Shown: positions 1-10,783 of the stretch, in pieces
Numbering within the stretch: the stretch's first letter is position 1
Layout of the letters: the number at the start of each line of letters is the position of its first letter
NCBI RefSeq assembly: GCF_011397635.1
Contig: NC_064774.1
Coordinates: forward strand, 2,374,720 to 2,438,719
Origin: Epinephelus fuscoguttatus
Taxonomy: Eukaryota; Chordata; Actinopteri; Perciformes; Serranidae
DNA: 64,000 nucleotides
Direction: 5' to 3'
Program-made: the position numbers and the translations under genes
The notes under the pieces: generated by a model
Databases searched by the model: none
Seen by the model: only the letters and a program-made list of their open reading frames with translations
Told to the model about the DNA's origin: nothing

Positions 1-1026
1 TTGCCCTGCTTGGTTGTTTTGAAGCTTGTCTTGCTCTGCCACATACTGTGCAGAGGTCCATGATGGCTGGCATGTTCGCAGCAAAGAGGATTATTCTCAA
101 GAAATGAAAAGCTACCAGTGCTCCTTGTTTCTCGAGATGGTGAGGGAACAAGTCTCTGGTATACATCTTGCTTGATTTCAAAACGATAAACTGGTTTTGC
201 TGGATAAATCTGAGAGCATGAGGGGCCCAATAGTAAGGCACCTTAATTCACCATCTATTAGCTGAAGTCCCTGTCGTGAGTCACCATGTTTTGCTATTCT
301 GTGCCATTTTTCCTTTTTGTTTCTGTAACAGGTTATATGTTGTATTTATCTCTGTCAAATCTGGCTTGTTTTTATGTGGGTCAAGTAGTTATTTGATCTA
401 TTTGTATACGTCACCTTTTTTTGGATGAAAATGAATTATAACACAGGAAAAAAAACACACACAGCCCCTTTAGTAAGTGATTTAAAACAGATAATTAAAT
501 ATTGGTAGGGATATTTGAGGCAGTTACCTACTTCTACTTAAAAAGATTTTATTTTATTGTTTTATTTATGTATTAATTTATTCATTGATTCAGCCTTCCA
601 CCCATTTCATCGTCCCTCTGTTCTTTTCCCCTGCTGTATTTTTTTCTACTAGTGCTGTTATTCCCCACTTGGCGTCCAGTGTGTCCCCTTCCTAGTTTTG
701 TCTTCTCAGTTTTTAGCAACAACCAATCCTCCACCCCAGCTCCCTTTCTTAATGTCAACATGAGTCAGGTGCTCTTCAAGGCACAACAGTACCAACATTT
801 TCCCTCTGCACCAATTAAATTCTGTCATAAAATTAATGGAACACCTGAGCCATTTTCTTTACTCACTGACCCCACTAGATGGCGCAGTTGGTTTAAAGAA
901 AGAGACTCATTGAATGGCAACAGAGACAGAGTGGGGTCAGACGATAAAGTAAATCATTTGGCAATCACTCCTGTGAAGAGTTTATTGGAGATTAAAAACA
1001 TTCTAGAAATTATTAAAATTTCTTAC

Positions 1027-2500
1027 CTTTGATATATTTTGGTCCAGGACATTTGGGGTATGTGTACTGCAGGCAGAATGACTCCAGTGACTTTTTCACA
1101 GTCATTGAAGCTGCTGGAGCTCTGAGTCTGCGAATTTTGTCTTTCATGGCAGAAAAACGAGTTTTTTCCACCTGACTTAGTCCTGTATGGAAACATTTTG
1201 ACAATATTACATTTTACTATGGCAAACTGCTGTTAACTTGCTGTTTTCTATTTGGATCATTACTTAAAATATCCTTCAGTGTTAAAAAAAGATAATTTCA
1301 TTTAAATAATTACAAAATAAATAGGCTACACGTCGCAAAAAAATGAGAAACGTATTAATGGCTTTTATAGTTACTTAAATATATATAGCTTTGCAGTAGA
1401 ATTAAAATTATTCGTAAATCAAAAGAACATTTATGTATTTTTGTCTTAATACTTGATTTCTCAAGTCTGTACCTTATCTCACCACTTTTCACTATGTAAG
1501 TTTAAAGTTGTTCTTTGCATAGGCTACTTAGAGTCTAGCTACCAAGGGTGGTGAGTGACAGACTCAGATAAGAGTTTTCTGTTTCCTGAAAAACCTGTTT
1601 TCCTTATGCCCAATCTTGATTTACAAAAGAATGTCTGCCTTTTTCCCCTATTTCTTAGGATAGAATAGAATAGAATAATGTTTATTCGGACATGTTTAAA
1701 AGAAACAAACAAGCTTTGGTTAGAAAAAAAAATAAAAATAATGAAAAATCTAATAATAAAGAAATAAAAAAATGAAAGACATGAATAATCAAGTTGCGTA
1801 AAGTAAAGGTCAGCCATTCAGCAATTCATAAAGACAAACGAAAGAAAACAAAAACAAACAAACAAACAAACAAAAAACCCCCCACAATCAAACAAAGAAA
1901 TACAACTCGGAAACATATTTGCATATTTCACGTCCGAAAAGGAGCAGGAAGGAAGTGTGAACTTATCTAGTCCTATCCCTTTTTCCTTTCTACAGATTTT
2001 ATCTTTATGTTGAATCTAAATTCTTAAGCTTTCCGCTTCGTTTAACATGTACAACTCAAACAAATCAAGCAAGAAATCCATAAAAAACACACTGCAATCA
2101 GAATGAGACATACTTCAACAACAGGACAACCTACATGTCCTGTTCCATCATATCTCCCTTCAGTATGTTGTTTCTGAACATTCGTTTGAACTTCTTTAAT
2201 GATGAACATTCCTTGTTACAATTACTCCACAAAGTGACTCCTTTAACTGTAATACAGTGATATTTTGTGTTTGTTCTCATTGTTCCTATAGCACACGGTG
2301 TTTTTGGTAGAACATGCTTTTTTTTTAGACATGTAACTGCTTTCACATTATTTACGCTCAGTAACCTTACCGAGGCTGTTCAGGTCGTCATCTGTTACAC
2401 CGTCAAGGAAATCTCTTTCGTCTTTTACACCCAACTGGAGAAATTTCATGTAGAAAGACTCCAGTCTGTGCTGCTCGAGCAAGTTGAATATTGCACCCAT
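1027..2500 (-). CDS. SAM-domain protein, N-terminal two coding exons (gene continues off the left edge)
   Basis: I see two coding exons that join exactly. Exon 2371-2500 starts with ATG at 2500 and ends in phase 1 at a GTAAGG donor. Exon 1027-1182 follows a CAG acceptor and ends in phase 1 at a GTAAGA donor. The joined 95-residue product begins MGAIFNLLEQHRLESFYMKF and passes through GVKDERDFLDGVTDDDL into GLSQVEKTRFSAMKDKI. This is the five-helix pattern of a sterile alpha motif (SAM) domain, a protein-interaction fold, split by an intron at the usual LG junction. After it comes a short Cys-containing stretch (LQYTYPKCPGP). A probable non-coding first exon ends at a GTAAGT donor at 2623. The remaining exons should lie below 1027 or outside the window; I could not identify them. 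The full protein and its function are unknown. A LINE fragment sits in the intron. Confidence 0.6.
1655..2346 (-). mobile_element. Degenerate non-LTR retrotransposon (LINE) 3' end
   Basis: On the minus strand, 2346-2131 translates to a 71-residue piece with the pattern TNTKYHCITVKGVTLWSNC followed by a Lys/Phe-rich end. This resembles the C-terminal end of LINE reverse transcriptases, where a tyrosine-rich stretch and a 'W-N' precede a basic tail. The sequence then becomes A-rich and ends in repeated ATTCT units at about 1660-1677, as expected for a LINE tail. It lies inside the intron of the SAM-domain gene. The clade is not assigned. Confidence 0.45.
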
Positions 2501-3056
2501 CTAACACAAAGAAAAACCATCAGAATATTCCAGATGAAACTCATTACTTAGGAAAATGAACCGACATCGTCAGTGATTTTATAGCTGGTAGAGTTTACTG
2601 CGAGTAGGACAGACAAACTTACCTTGATGTGTCTCAGATGAAGTCCAACAGTTGTGCCACTTAGTTTCTGTTTCCAGCATGTCTTGTAACTGTAAGGTGT
2701 GGCTGCTTTGGAGAAAACGAAAGCAAATATTCACGAAATTGCTCACAGCTGTTATGCAGTGCCGGGATTATGTGCACACGAAAGATTTTGGATGAGGTTT
2801 TCAAAAGGTTTTGAAATATTTACGAAATTGCCAGTGAGGGAAGGGACCACAAAATAACCTGGCCGGCTGATAAACATGTATTAATAATACAAAGTGGAAT
2901 ATGCAAAACAAAATGGGAACAACAAGAAGCAGATGCAGTCACTCTGAACTGTTCTCCTCCTCCTCTGAAGTGGACTGAGTGCACACAGCCCATTCTAAGC
3001 ATTAGCTGCAGTTCCGTCTGCCTTGGTCTGTCTCTCAGCTCCCTCATGATCTCCCA

Positions 3057-3915
3057 GGGCCCAGTATTTCAAAACTTGTAATCTGGACCAGAACAATGCG
3101 GATACTGAATTCTCAGTCAGGGATCAAGGTGATCCTGCTGACTTTATCTGGGTATTTCAAAACATTGGCAGGGTGGATCACTTTGATCCCAATCTGACTG
3201 GATACGGATTTCCAAATCTCACGACTCCGCCCCCGGATCTGAAACATGGCGGACTAGTACTAGTATGAATTATGCGATTCATTCTGAAGTGTCAGAGGAC
3301 TGAGTTGTTCTCCATGTGCTTATTATGTTAATCCCTGTGTTGTTTCTTGAACTCTATGTAAAGAAAAGAATGTGCTATACAAATAAATTTGCTTTGCACT
3401 GCATTTCCTTGCCTTTGTCTGACCACAAACATATGTTGGATGTTTTGGTACAAACAGGTTACAATGTTAGGTGAAACTAGACGTTGAGAAATAGGTCTGT
3501 ATTTGTTACTTATTTACAGCAGTTTCAGGAAGTATGGCCAAACAATATTTTTCTATGCTTGAAATTACTTACAACTAAAACACTAATTTAGATGAAGTGT
3601 AATGAACATCTTGAGTATCAATATCTAGGAGAAGTGGAGCTGAGGCTTTGTCAAATCCACCTCTGAGGTGGGATCCAAATAATCCTGAAATCTGGTATTA
3701 AATTGATCCAGATCTCTGCCTTAACTTTTGAAACACCCAAATGCAGCCTTTATCTGGATTAAAGGGAGGATTGGATTAATTTACCAGATCTGAATACTGA
3801 TGCTCAGGATCAGGATCCTCGATCTGTGTTGAAATACCTAGTTTTCAGATCAGATCAGGATTTAATCCAATCCGGCCAGGATAATCCTATCAGATCACTT
3901 TGAAATACTGGGCCC
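3057..3915. mobile_element. Non-autonomous DNA transposon with GGGCCCAGTATTTCAAA terminal inverted repeats
   Basis: The left end reads gggcccagtatttcaaa and the right end tttgaaatactgggccc, a perfect 17-bp terminal inverted repeat about 860 bp apart. Internal parts near both ends also pair (aatctgga/tccagat-type motifs). A LINE-like tail (gtgctatacaaataaa, about 3370) sits in the middle, so the element may carry a nested insertion. No transposase ORF is present. I cannot see a clear target-site duplication. Confidence 0.6.
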
Positions 3916-4179
3916 TGCTGTCTTTTATTATGTCATTTGGACGTGAATAATATTTTCAGCTCAGCCATCACATTTCTGTTGTGATTTTTGAGATCCCTCA
4001 TTTCTTTATTACACATGTTATCTGGCAACTGAACACAACACAAATTGTAACAATTTTCTTTTTCTGGTGGAATACAGGTACGAAGATGATCCGGAGTACT
4101 GTGAAGTATTGGAGACTGTGAAGTCAGGAGAGGGAAGTACTGGACTAAAAAAATACAAGACAGACCCAATTGTTTTTGG

Positions 4180-4445
4180 ACATCAACGTCATAGCACTGA
4201 GTCTGCTCTTATTAAAGTTTGAAATGGGCTTTTACTCACAGCTGACGCTGGTGATTTTTCCATCTTAATTCTTTTTGATCCGAGCTCTGCTTTTGACATC
4301 ACTCGATCCTATTGGATCACCTTGAAAAGTGGGATGGCATGAGGGACACCTAAAATGGTTCAGATCATATTGATCTAACCAGTCCATTCTGGTCACCATA
4401 GGCAATGCCTTCTCTCTGTGGCCCCTCTGACTTGTGGTCCCCTAA
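4180..4445 (+). mobile_element. L2-type LINE reverse-transcriptase fragment
   Basis: The plus strand around 4240-4320 translates to a stretch with FSILILFDPSSAFDITRSYW, matching the 'LLDLSAAFDTVDH' catalytic motif of L2-clade reverse transcriptases. Flanking frames are broken by stops and shifts, so this is a dead fragment. It probably belonged to the same insertion as the LINE pieces at 5.0-6.7 kb. Confidence 0.6.
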
Positions 4446-5036
4446 GGCAGAGTCCTTCACTGGGTCAGTAACCCACAAAAAGCTATGTAACGGGTAAAAA
4501 TATGTATGTACATATAAACTACATGCTGGCAGGCAGCAGGTGAAAAAAATTCATTTGTGTCAGAGTAAAACAAAATATAAAGACACTTTTCCTCTGCTGG
4601 ATTTTTAATTCAAGAACTGAGAACCCAGATTACTGTGAGTAACTGTAGCCTGTGTGCGTTTAATCAAGGGTGCAGGTCAGGTTGTTGGACTTTGATTAAC
4701 GGGTGCAGGCGTGTGTGGCTTGACTAACAAGCGATGAGCGGAGATTTCCTCTGCTCATATGAAGCCAGGCTAGATCACACTCAAGACTTAAAATGCTATT
4801 TTTGTGGAGGCTTTATTGTCTTCACAATTTATTGTTTCTTATCTGTAAATTAAAGTAAATCAAATCTTTGTTTCCACTGAGGGAAATGGTGTCAGCTTAC
4901 AGAGACAGACACGTGGTCTGCCTCACCGCGACACGTGGTCACAATTCTGGGGAGGTGCACGTCAGGCTACGCCGACAATTCAACGCAGAAGTATAAATTA
5001 GCTGTTAGACTTAATGACAGGTAATGGATCGTTCTG

Positions 5037-5770
5037 GTGCTGAGCTTTACGAGAAAAGGAAAAAAAAAAAAAAAGGACCTGTGCAGGACTCTGCCCCAAG
5101 CCTTCATAAGATCTATTTTTACTTTTAGAGAGACAGAAACTGTTATACCTGCTCTTATCTCTTTCAACGTCTTGATTATTGCAACAGCCTTATTCAAAAA
5201 ACCTTGCAGCGTCCTCGGATTGTTCAGAACTCAGCCGCAAGGCTTTAAACCAAAACCAAGAAGCACGACCACATCACACCTAGCCACTTTACATCGGCTC
5301 CCTGTTTGTTTAAGGATTAATTTTAAAATCTTATTAATTACTTTTAAGGCTCCTCATGGCCTAGCTCCAGACCACATTTCAGACCTGTTAAGTCCCTTAT
5401 GAACCTTTACATAGTTTGAGATCCTCTGGTCTTCTGCTTGTCCCAGTGTCCAGACTGAAGACTAAAGGGGACAGAGCTTTTGCAGTCGGGGCAAGAGGCT
5501 CTGGAACGACCTGCCCGAGGTTATCAGGCTGTCTGAGTCACTGGCTTCATTCAAGTCTCTCATAAAAACATACCTCTATCATAAAGCATATCCTGACTTT
5601 ATCTATCTTGATTTTAACTTTGGCCTTATTTTATCTTTTACCAGTTGACATTTTATGACATGTTGTTTTTTTTGTTCTTCTTGTGTTTTAAATGTGTTTA
5701 GTTTTATTGTGCTGCACTTTGTTACTGTTTTGAAAGGTGCTATATAAATAGTTTATTTTTATTATTATTA
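5037..5770 (+). mobile_element. L2-type LINE 3' end (reverse-transcriptase C-terminus and tail)
   Basis: The translation includes TSHLATLHRLPVCLRINFK and APDHISDLL, the typical L2-clade C-terminus ('HI.P.L..LHWLPV..RI.FK...L..KAL.GLAP.YL.DLL'). Downstream, in broken frame, is the 'FCRGARLWNDLPE' equivalent. The element ends with gtgctatataaatag followed by (ATT)n near 5740-5770, the hallmark fish L2 tail. It is frameshifted and non-functional. Confidence 0.75.
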
Positions 5771-5779
5771 TCCTTGCCG

Positions 5780-6740
5780 CCTTGCTATTCGGCATATACA
5801 TATACTACCGCTTAGACACATTATTTAAAAACAGAAAATCCAGAATCAATGCTATGCAGATGACACAAAAATATGCGCTCCGTTAAAAACTGATGAAGTT
5901 TATTCTATTCTTCTTTTGTCCCGTCTGTCTGCTGTAAAGTGCCGGATGTCCCCAAACTTTCTCCAGTTAAACAACAACAAATCAGTAATAACTCTCTTCG
6001 GTCTACCTAAGCCAACTGCCATTTTACAGACCTTCCTGGTCACCAGTCTGGAAATATCTAAGCTGCTGGAAAATTTGGTGTGACATTTGACAGTGACATC
6101 TCCTTTGAAAGACAAATTACAATCGTTGTCCAGTTTTGCTTCGATCAACCAAGGATTATCTCCAAAGTCAAGTCATTTCTCTCTTGGCTTGATCAAGGTC
6201 ATCCATCTTTTTATTTCTTCTTATTTCGATCACTATTACTCACTTTGTTCAGGGCTGAGTCAAAAAGCTATTTCACACCTTCAGCAAGTGCAAAATGCAG
6301 CTACTTGACTTTTAACAAACACCAGGAAACATGACTGTATGAACCCTGTTTCAGCCTCTTCACTGGTCAGTTTAAGGGTAGATTTTAAGATGTAACTGAT
6401 CACATTTAAAGCCCCTTGTTCCCTTTTAAGCCTCCAGCTATATCGCTGAGATGCTGAGCCAGGTCGCGCCCTCGGATCTTCAGGCAGAGCTCTGCTGGCT
6501 GTTCCTCAGCTCTGGAGCTTCCTGCCTGAGGATCTGAGGCTGCTGAGTCAGTGGCATCTTTTAAATCACGTCTTAAAGCTCATCTTGTTAAAAAGCCTTT
6601 CAATAATTTTAGCACACTGTTTATTTCAGACATCCCTTATTTGATAATTATCGTTATTATTATTGCTTTTTTTCCCACTGGGTATTGTATTCTGTTGCTT
6701 TTGTATTATTCTTTTTCTCCCAAAGATATTTTACTGGGCT
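5780..6740 (+). mobile_element. Second degraded L2-type LINE copy with YADD motif
   Basis: At about 5848-5865 the plus strand encodes C-Y-A-D-D-T, the catalytic core of a LINE reverse transcriptase. Downstream, 6087-6308 gives a fragment ending SQKAISHLQQVQNAAT, the L2 'L..LQ.VQNAAAR' block. This is followed by a broken C-terminus to about 6600. Stops and frameshifts throughout show an old copy. It lies directly behind the previous L2 tail, so two insertions are stacked. Confidence 0.65.
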
Positions 6741-6749
6741 TTCAGTTTT

Positions 6750-8670
6750 AACAGCAAAGCACAACACACACAAACACAAAGAACAAAACAAAACATGATG
6801 ACATCAGAGATAGAAAAGAGCACATCAAAGTCACTTTGTAACTTTGTTTTGGTAGTTAAACATATTGAAAGATATTGATTTTATGTGTAAATATGTAAAT
6901 GAATACCTCTACAAATCCATGTCATTTTAATTTGGCTTTTTTTTTTATTGGCTGTATTTGCAACATTCATGGACTTCCAGAGTTATCAGATATAAACAAC
7001 AAAATATAGATTTGTTACTTTACTGTACAGTTTAAACTAAATCTAAAGGTTTGAAGGCATCAGGACCAAGTCACATTTAGAATATGTTCCACTGAAACCA
7101 AAGAGAGGCGTGTGAGGTTTGTCTTCACAACATGATAGAACTGTAATGGACCCGTCATATTAGCACCCTCTGCTGTGTTCATGGTGTACTGAAAGCTGCC
7201 CTGGTTGCTGCCACAGGTTAGGCTGTGTAGACAAAGGCTGCTACAGGAAGAAGTGCTGCTCATTTCTGCGTGCAAAGGTTTGCAAATAGTGACAGTGTAA
7301 AGCAGTAAATATGTATTATATCTCCCCTTCAAACAGCTCTGAGAAATAACTAATGCAAAACCACAGACTCTTGATATGGTTAATAAAGTCTGTTGATATT
7401 GGAAAAATGTAGTATTTAGAAAAGCCCATCAGCCCTTTGCTGAAGCCAAACACTGTCCGTCTGCACACACTGTGATGCCACACAGCTGGTTCAATATCAG
7501 CAAACTTTCCCTTTATATTCACTGGCCATCTTACTATCCCCCTTATTCCTAGCCCCCATGATACCTTATGTGAATTATGGGTGCAACTTCCAGCACTCAA
7601 CCAAAACCAGCGATTTCCGGTAACAGTTTGTTTACAGTGTTTGTTTCTTCTTTCCAAGAGCAACTGGGAAATAAAATGTGGAACACATTGCCTGTTATAG
7701 CTTAAATGGGATCGTGTGATCATACCTCTGTCAACTCTGACAGTCATCTCAAAGCAACCGAGCACGCCAGCAATTAGCTTGCCTTGCTACGTTAAAATAT
7801 GGTTAGCTTAACATGTCCCGAGCTAGCTTAAGGTAACATCTGCTGCTCCTAAAGATGATTTCTGATTTCTGATGACTTGTTAAGAGATACTAACACATTC
7901 GGCAAACGTTTAACATGATTCAGTATTAACTGTAGCTCCATGTAAAGTGAATGAATGTGATGTTTCCCAGCTGATACTTTGCTCGTCTGCATTGGCATTC
8001 ATTTTTTATATGGTATAAAGGATGTATGGTAAATCAGTAACATATTCTCAGCCCTAATGACTAAATATATATTTTAAGGTATGTTGCTGAATTTATTTCA
8101 TAACGAGCAATTTTCTAATGTAGGTTGAGAATGAAGTCAGACGGGGAAAGACAGGGATATCATGTACTGATGCTGAGTGATTGACCTGTCAGTCTATGTG
8201 TCATTCTCTTCTGCAAATTCTGATTTAATACTTTTCCTCTAAGTCTCGTGAAATTCTTATGGTTTTATTTCTCATGTCAGTGGTTACCATGGCAACCGGA
8301 ACAATCTCTTTGTGTTCTAGTTACATGTTCAACACACAGTTGCTAAAGACAAAAAATTAGCTTGGACTGGTTGTTAGCCTTTACAAACATGGACAGTGCA
8401 ACAGGTACCAGAGCTCCGCAAAGACATTTTAGAAAATGCTACGTTAACAACACAGTGTTGCTAAAAAATAAATCAGTATTTGCTAAACTGAAGGAAAATT
8501 ACTTTGGAAAAGAACCAGCATTGGCAGTTAACCACCAAGAGTAGCCACTGGGACTAACCACAGACAGTCTATGGGACTGACTAGCTTACTGCTACTCCCT
8601 CTATCTCACAGGAAGTTGTGACCATAATCATTTCTACAGTAGAGGCATAAGGTGGATATAATGATGAAAA
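6750..8670. other. Gene-free stretch, repeat-derived in part
   Basis: I find no exon with acceptable splice sites here. Around 7460-7520 the sequence (gatgccacacagctggttcaa...) recurs at about 41,840-41,900, so part of this stretch is an interspersed repeat. The longest ORF (7316-7765, minus) overlaps that repeat. The remainder is AT-rich and featureless. Confidence 0.4.
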
Positions 8671-8675
8671 CTCTA

Positions 8676-8676
<1 letters not shown>

Positions 8677-8706
<30 letters not shown>

Positions 8707-9650
8707 CTGTTCCACGTTTTTCTCCTCACTGACTTGGTCAATCCATGTGAAATTTGGCACAGTGGTAGAGGGTCATGGGAGGATGCCAATGAAGCAATAT
8801 TACATCAGTTGGCCAAAGGGGGGCGCTATAGCAACCCATTGAAATGTCAAACTTTGAATGGGCATATCTCATGCCCCGTATGTTGTAGAGACATGAAACT
8901 TTGCACAGAGATGCCTCTCCTCATGAGGAACACATTTGCCTCAAGAACCCATAACTTCCGCTTATATAGATTTTCCACCATTTTGAATTTTTTGAAAAAC
9001 ACTTCAAATCAATCTCTTCCTAGGAAGTTTGAGCGATCTGCATGAAACTGGGTGAACATAATCTAGGGAGCAATATCTAAAGTTCCCTCTTGGCAAAAGT
9101 TGGAAAACTTCCTAAAACTGAGCTTCTATAAGGCAATGAATATTGCGGAGGGCGTGGCTCATCACATAAAGGTGTAGAACATCTCAAGGGTTTCACCCAT
9201 CACCACGCAACTTTGTAGGCATATGACCACACATAATCTGAGGGGACCCCTCCATTATTGATCCCATCAAACAAAATGGGGGCGCTAGAGAGCTCATTTC
9301 TTATCTAGGCCTAACCGCCATATGGATTTTTACTAAACTTGGTAGATATGTAGAACAGGACGCCTCAAGGTGACTGGAGAAATTTAACTCTAATTGGCAA
9401 CTGGGTGGCGCTATAACAACAGAAAAATGCTTCAAAATGGCTAAAATGCGACCGATCGCTGTGGCTCCCCCTGTGGACCAATGTTGGTGTTGTTTCTAAT
9501 GTTTGGTATGACTAAGTCATGGTATGGTATGCTGTACATAATCACGGACACTGTCAGTGTGTCATTCTGTCAGTCAGTCATTCTGTCTGTCCCACGTTTT
9601 TCTACTCACTGACGTGGTCAATCTATGTGAAACTGCACATAGGCATTGAG
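8677..9650 (+). mobile_element. Interspersed repeat R1, long copy, with (TG)n start
   Basis: A TG microsatellite (about 8677-8707) is followed by tccacgtttttctcctcact and roughly 900 bp that recur elsewhere in the window. A long reverse copy lies at about 40,530-41,108, and an internally deleted copy at about 17,925-18,125 in lectin A. A second ctgtcccacgtttttct box near 9590 suggests repeated ends. No coding capacity is seen. The family has many copies, but I cannot name its class. Confidence 0.6.
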
Positions 9651-10780
9651 GACTGGCATAGGTAGAAGGTGACAAATGGGTATGGACTAGTCACTGGTAT
9701 TTAGTCTATTAGAGCTGCATGGCAGGCAGCTTGGCAGGTGTCAAGGCATCATGTTTTGCCTTAAAAACCCTGTTTTGAGGGCACAATTGAGAATCCAAAC
9801 AGAAATGTCTTGGTAAACATCTGCTTTTCATGCCCCATTCAAACAGCAATGACTCGCTAGAACACAGCTGGTTTTATTGTTTGAAAGTCTCAAGCAGTTA
9901 TCTGCAGCTTGGCAGAAATCTTCTCTAGGGATGCAGAAATGCATAATACTAACAAGACTGGGCTGGGCATAAAGGTGTCTCAGTGGGGAGTGCAGGCAGC
10001 AGGGGAGAGACTCAAAAGCAGACAAAACAAACAGACTGGTGCAGTTCAGTGAGATACATAAATGAACTTACAAGCAGGTGTTTGGAGACAGGCACAAGGT
10101 TCTGGCAGGCAGGTTCAGGTCCAGGCAAAGAGCAGAGTCAGGTTCAGGTTGCTTGAAAACAAAAGTACAGAGTAGATGGTGATGAAGCTGAAAGGAACAA
10201 AGCATCAGCATGGAGTGAGTGACTGATGAGGTGAGTGAGAACAGGTGAGTGAGGAAGTCGGGTGAAAATGTCTGAGGGCATCTGGTGGACAGGTCAGGAA
10301 CTGCAGTTAATGGTTTTGAGGAAGTGGCTGAAGGGTGATGTCTCAGTAAACAACAACCATTTCTCCTGTCATTATCCCCGCTTGAAAGTCAGCAACGAGT
10401 TGCTACAAAACAGCAACATTTAGGGGCTCAAGGGCTGCAGGAAACACAGTGACAGGTTTCTAAATACACACACACATTCTGGGGCTGATAAGCTATGAGA
10501 AAAAAACAGCCACAGGTCCAAAAAACATCACTCTCACCCCAAGTTTGGGGATTAAAAGCAGCAGGAAACACAGTCCCTAAAAAAACAATGAAACACAGAA
10601 AGTAAAAACTACAAATACAAGATTATAAGAAAATAAGAAGAAGGATACAAAGTATCACATAAAATCAAAAGCAACTAAGTATCCAAAAAACACTGTATAG
10701 CCTACAACATACAGATACACAGTGTCATCATGTTGATAACTTGGCATAACTACGACTTGAATTTTTCCCCCCAGAAATCC
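9650..10780. other. No gene recognised; upstream flank of the B7-like gene
   Basis: The region holds G/A-rich low-complexity DNA (10,080-10,300, many caggttcagg and gagtgag motifs) and then AT-rich DNA. No splice-consistent exon is visible before the acceptor at 10,774 (tttttccccccag), which precedes the signal-peptide exon of the next gene. Confidence 0.35.
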
Positions 10781-10783
10781 AGG

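Noticed and set aside
652..1032. 126-residue plus-strand ORF at the left end
   Set aside because: It contains repeat R5 (actagatggcgcag) and overlaps the edge of the SAM-gene exon on the other strand; no motif.
7316..7765. 149-residue minus-strand ORF
   Set aside because: Part of it is an interspersed repeat also found near 41.85 kb; no recognisable domain.
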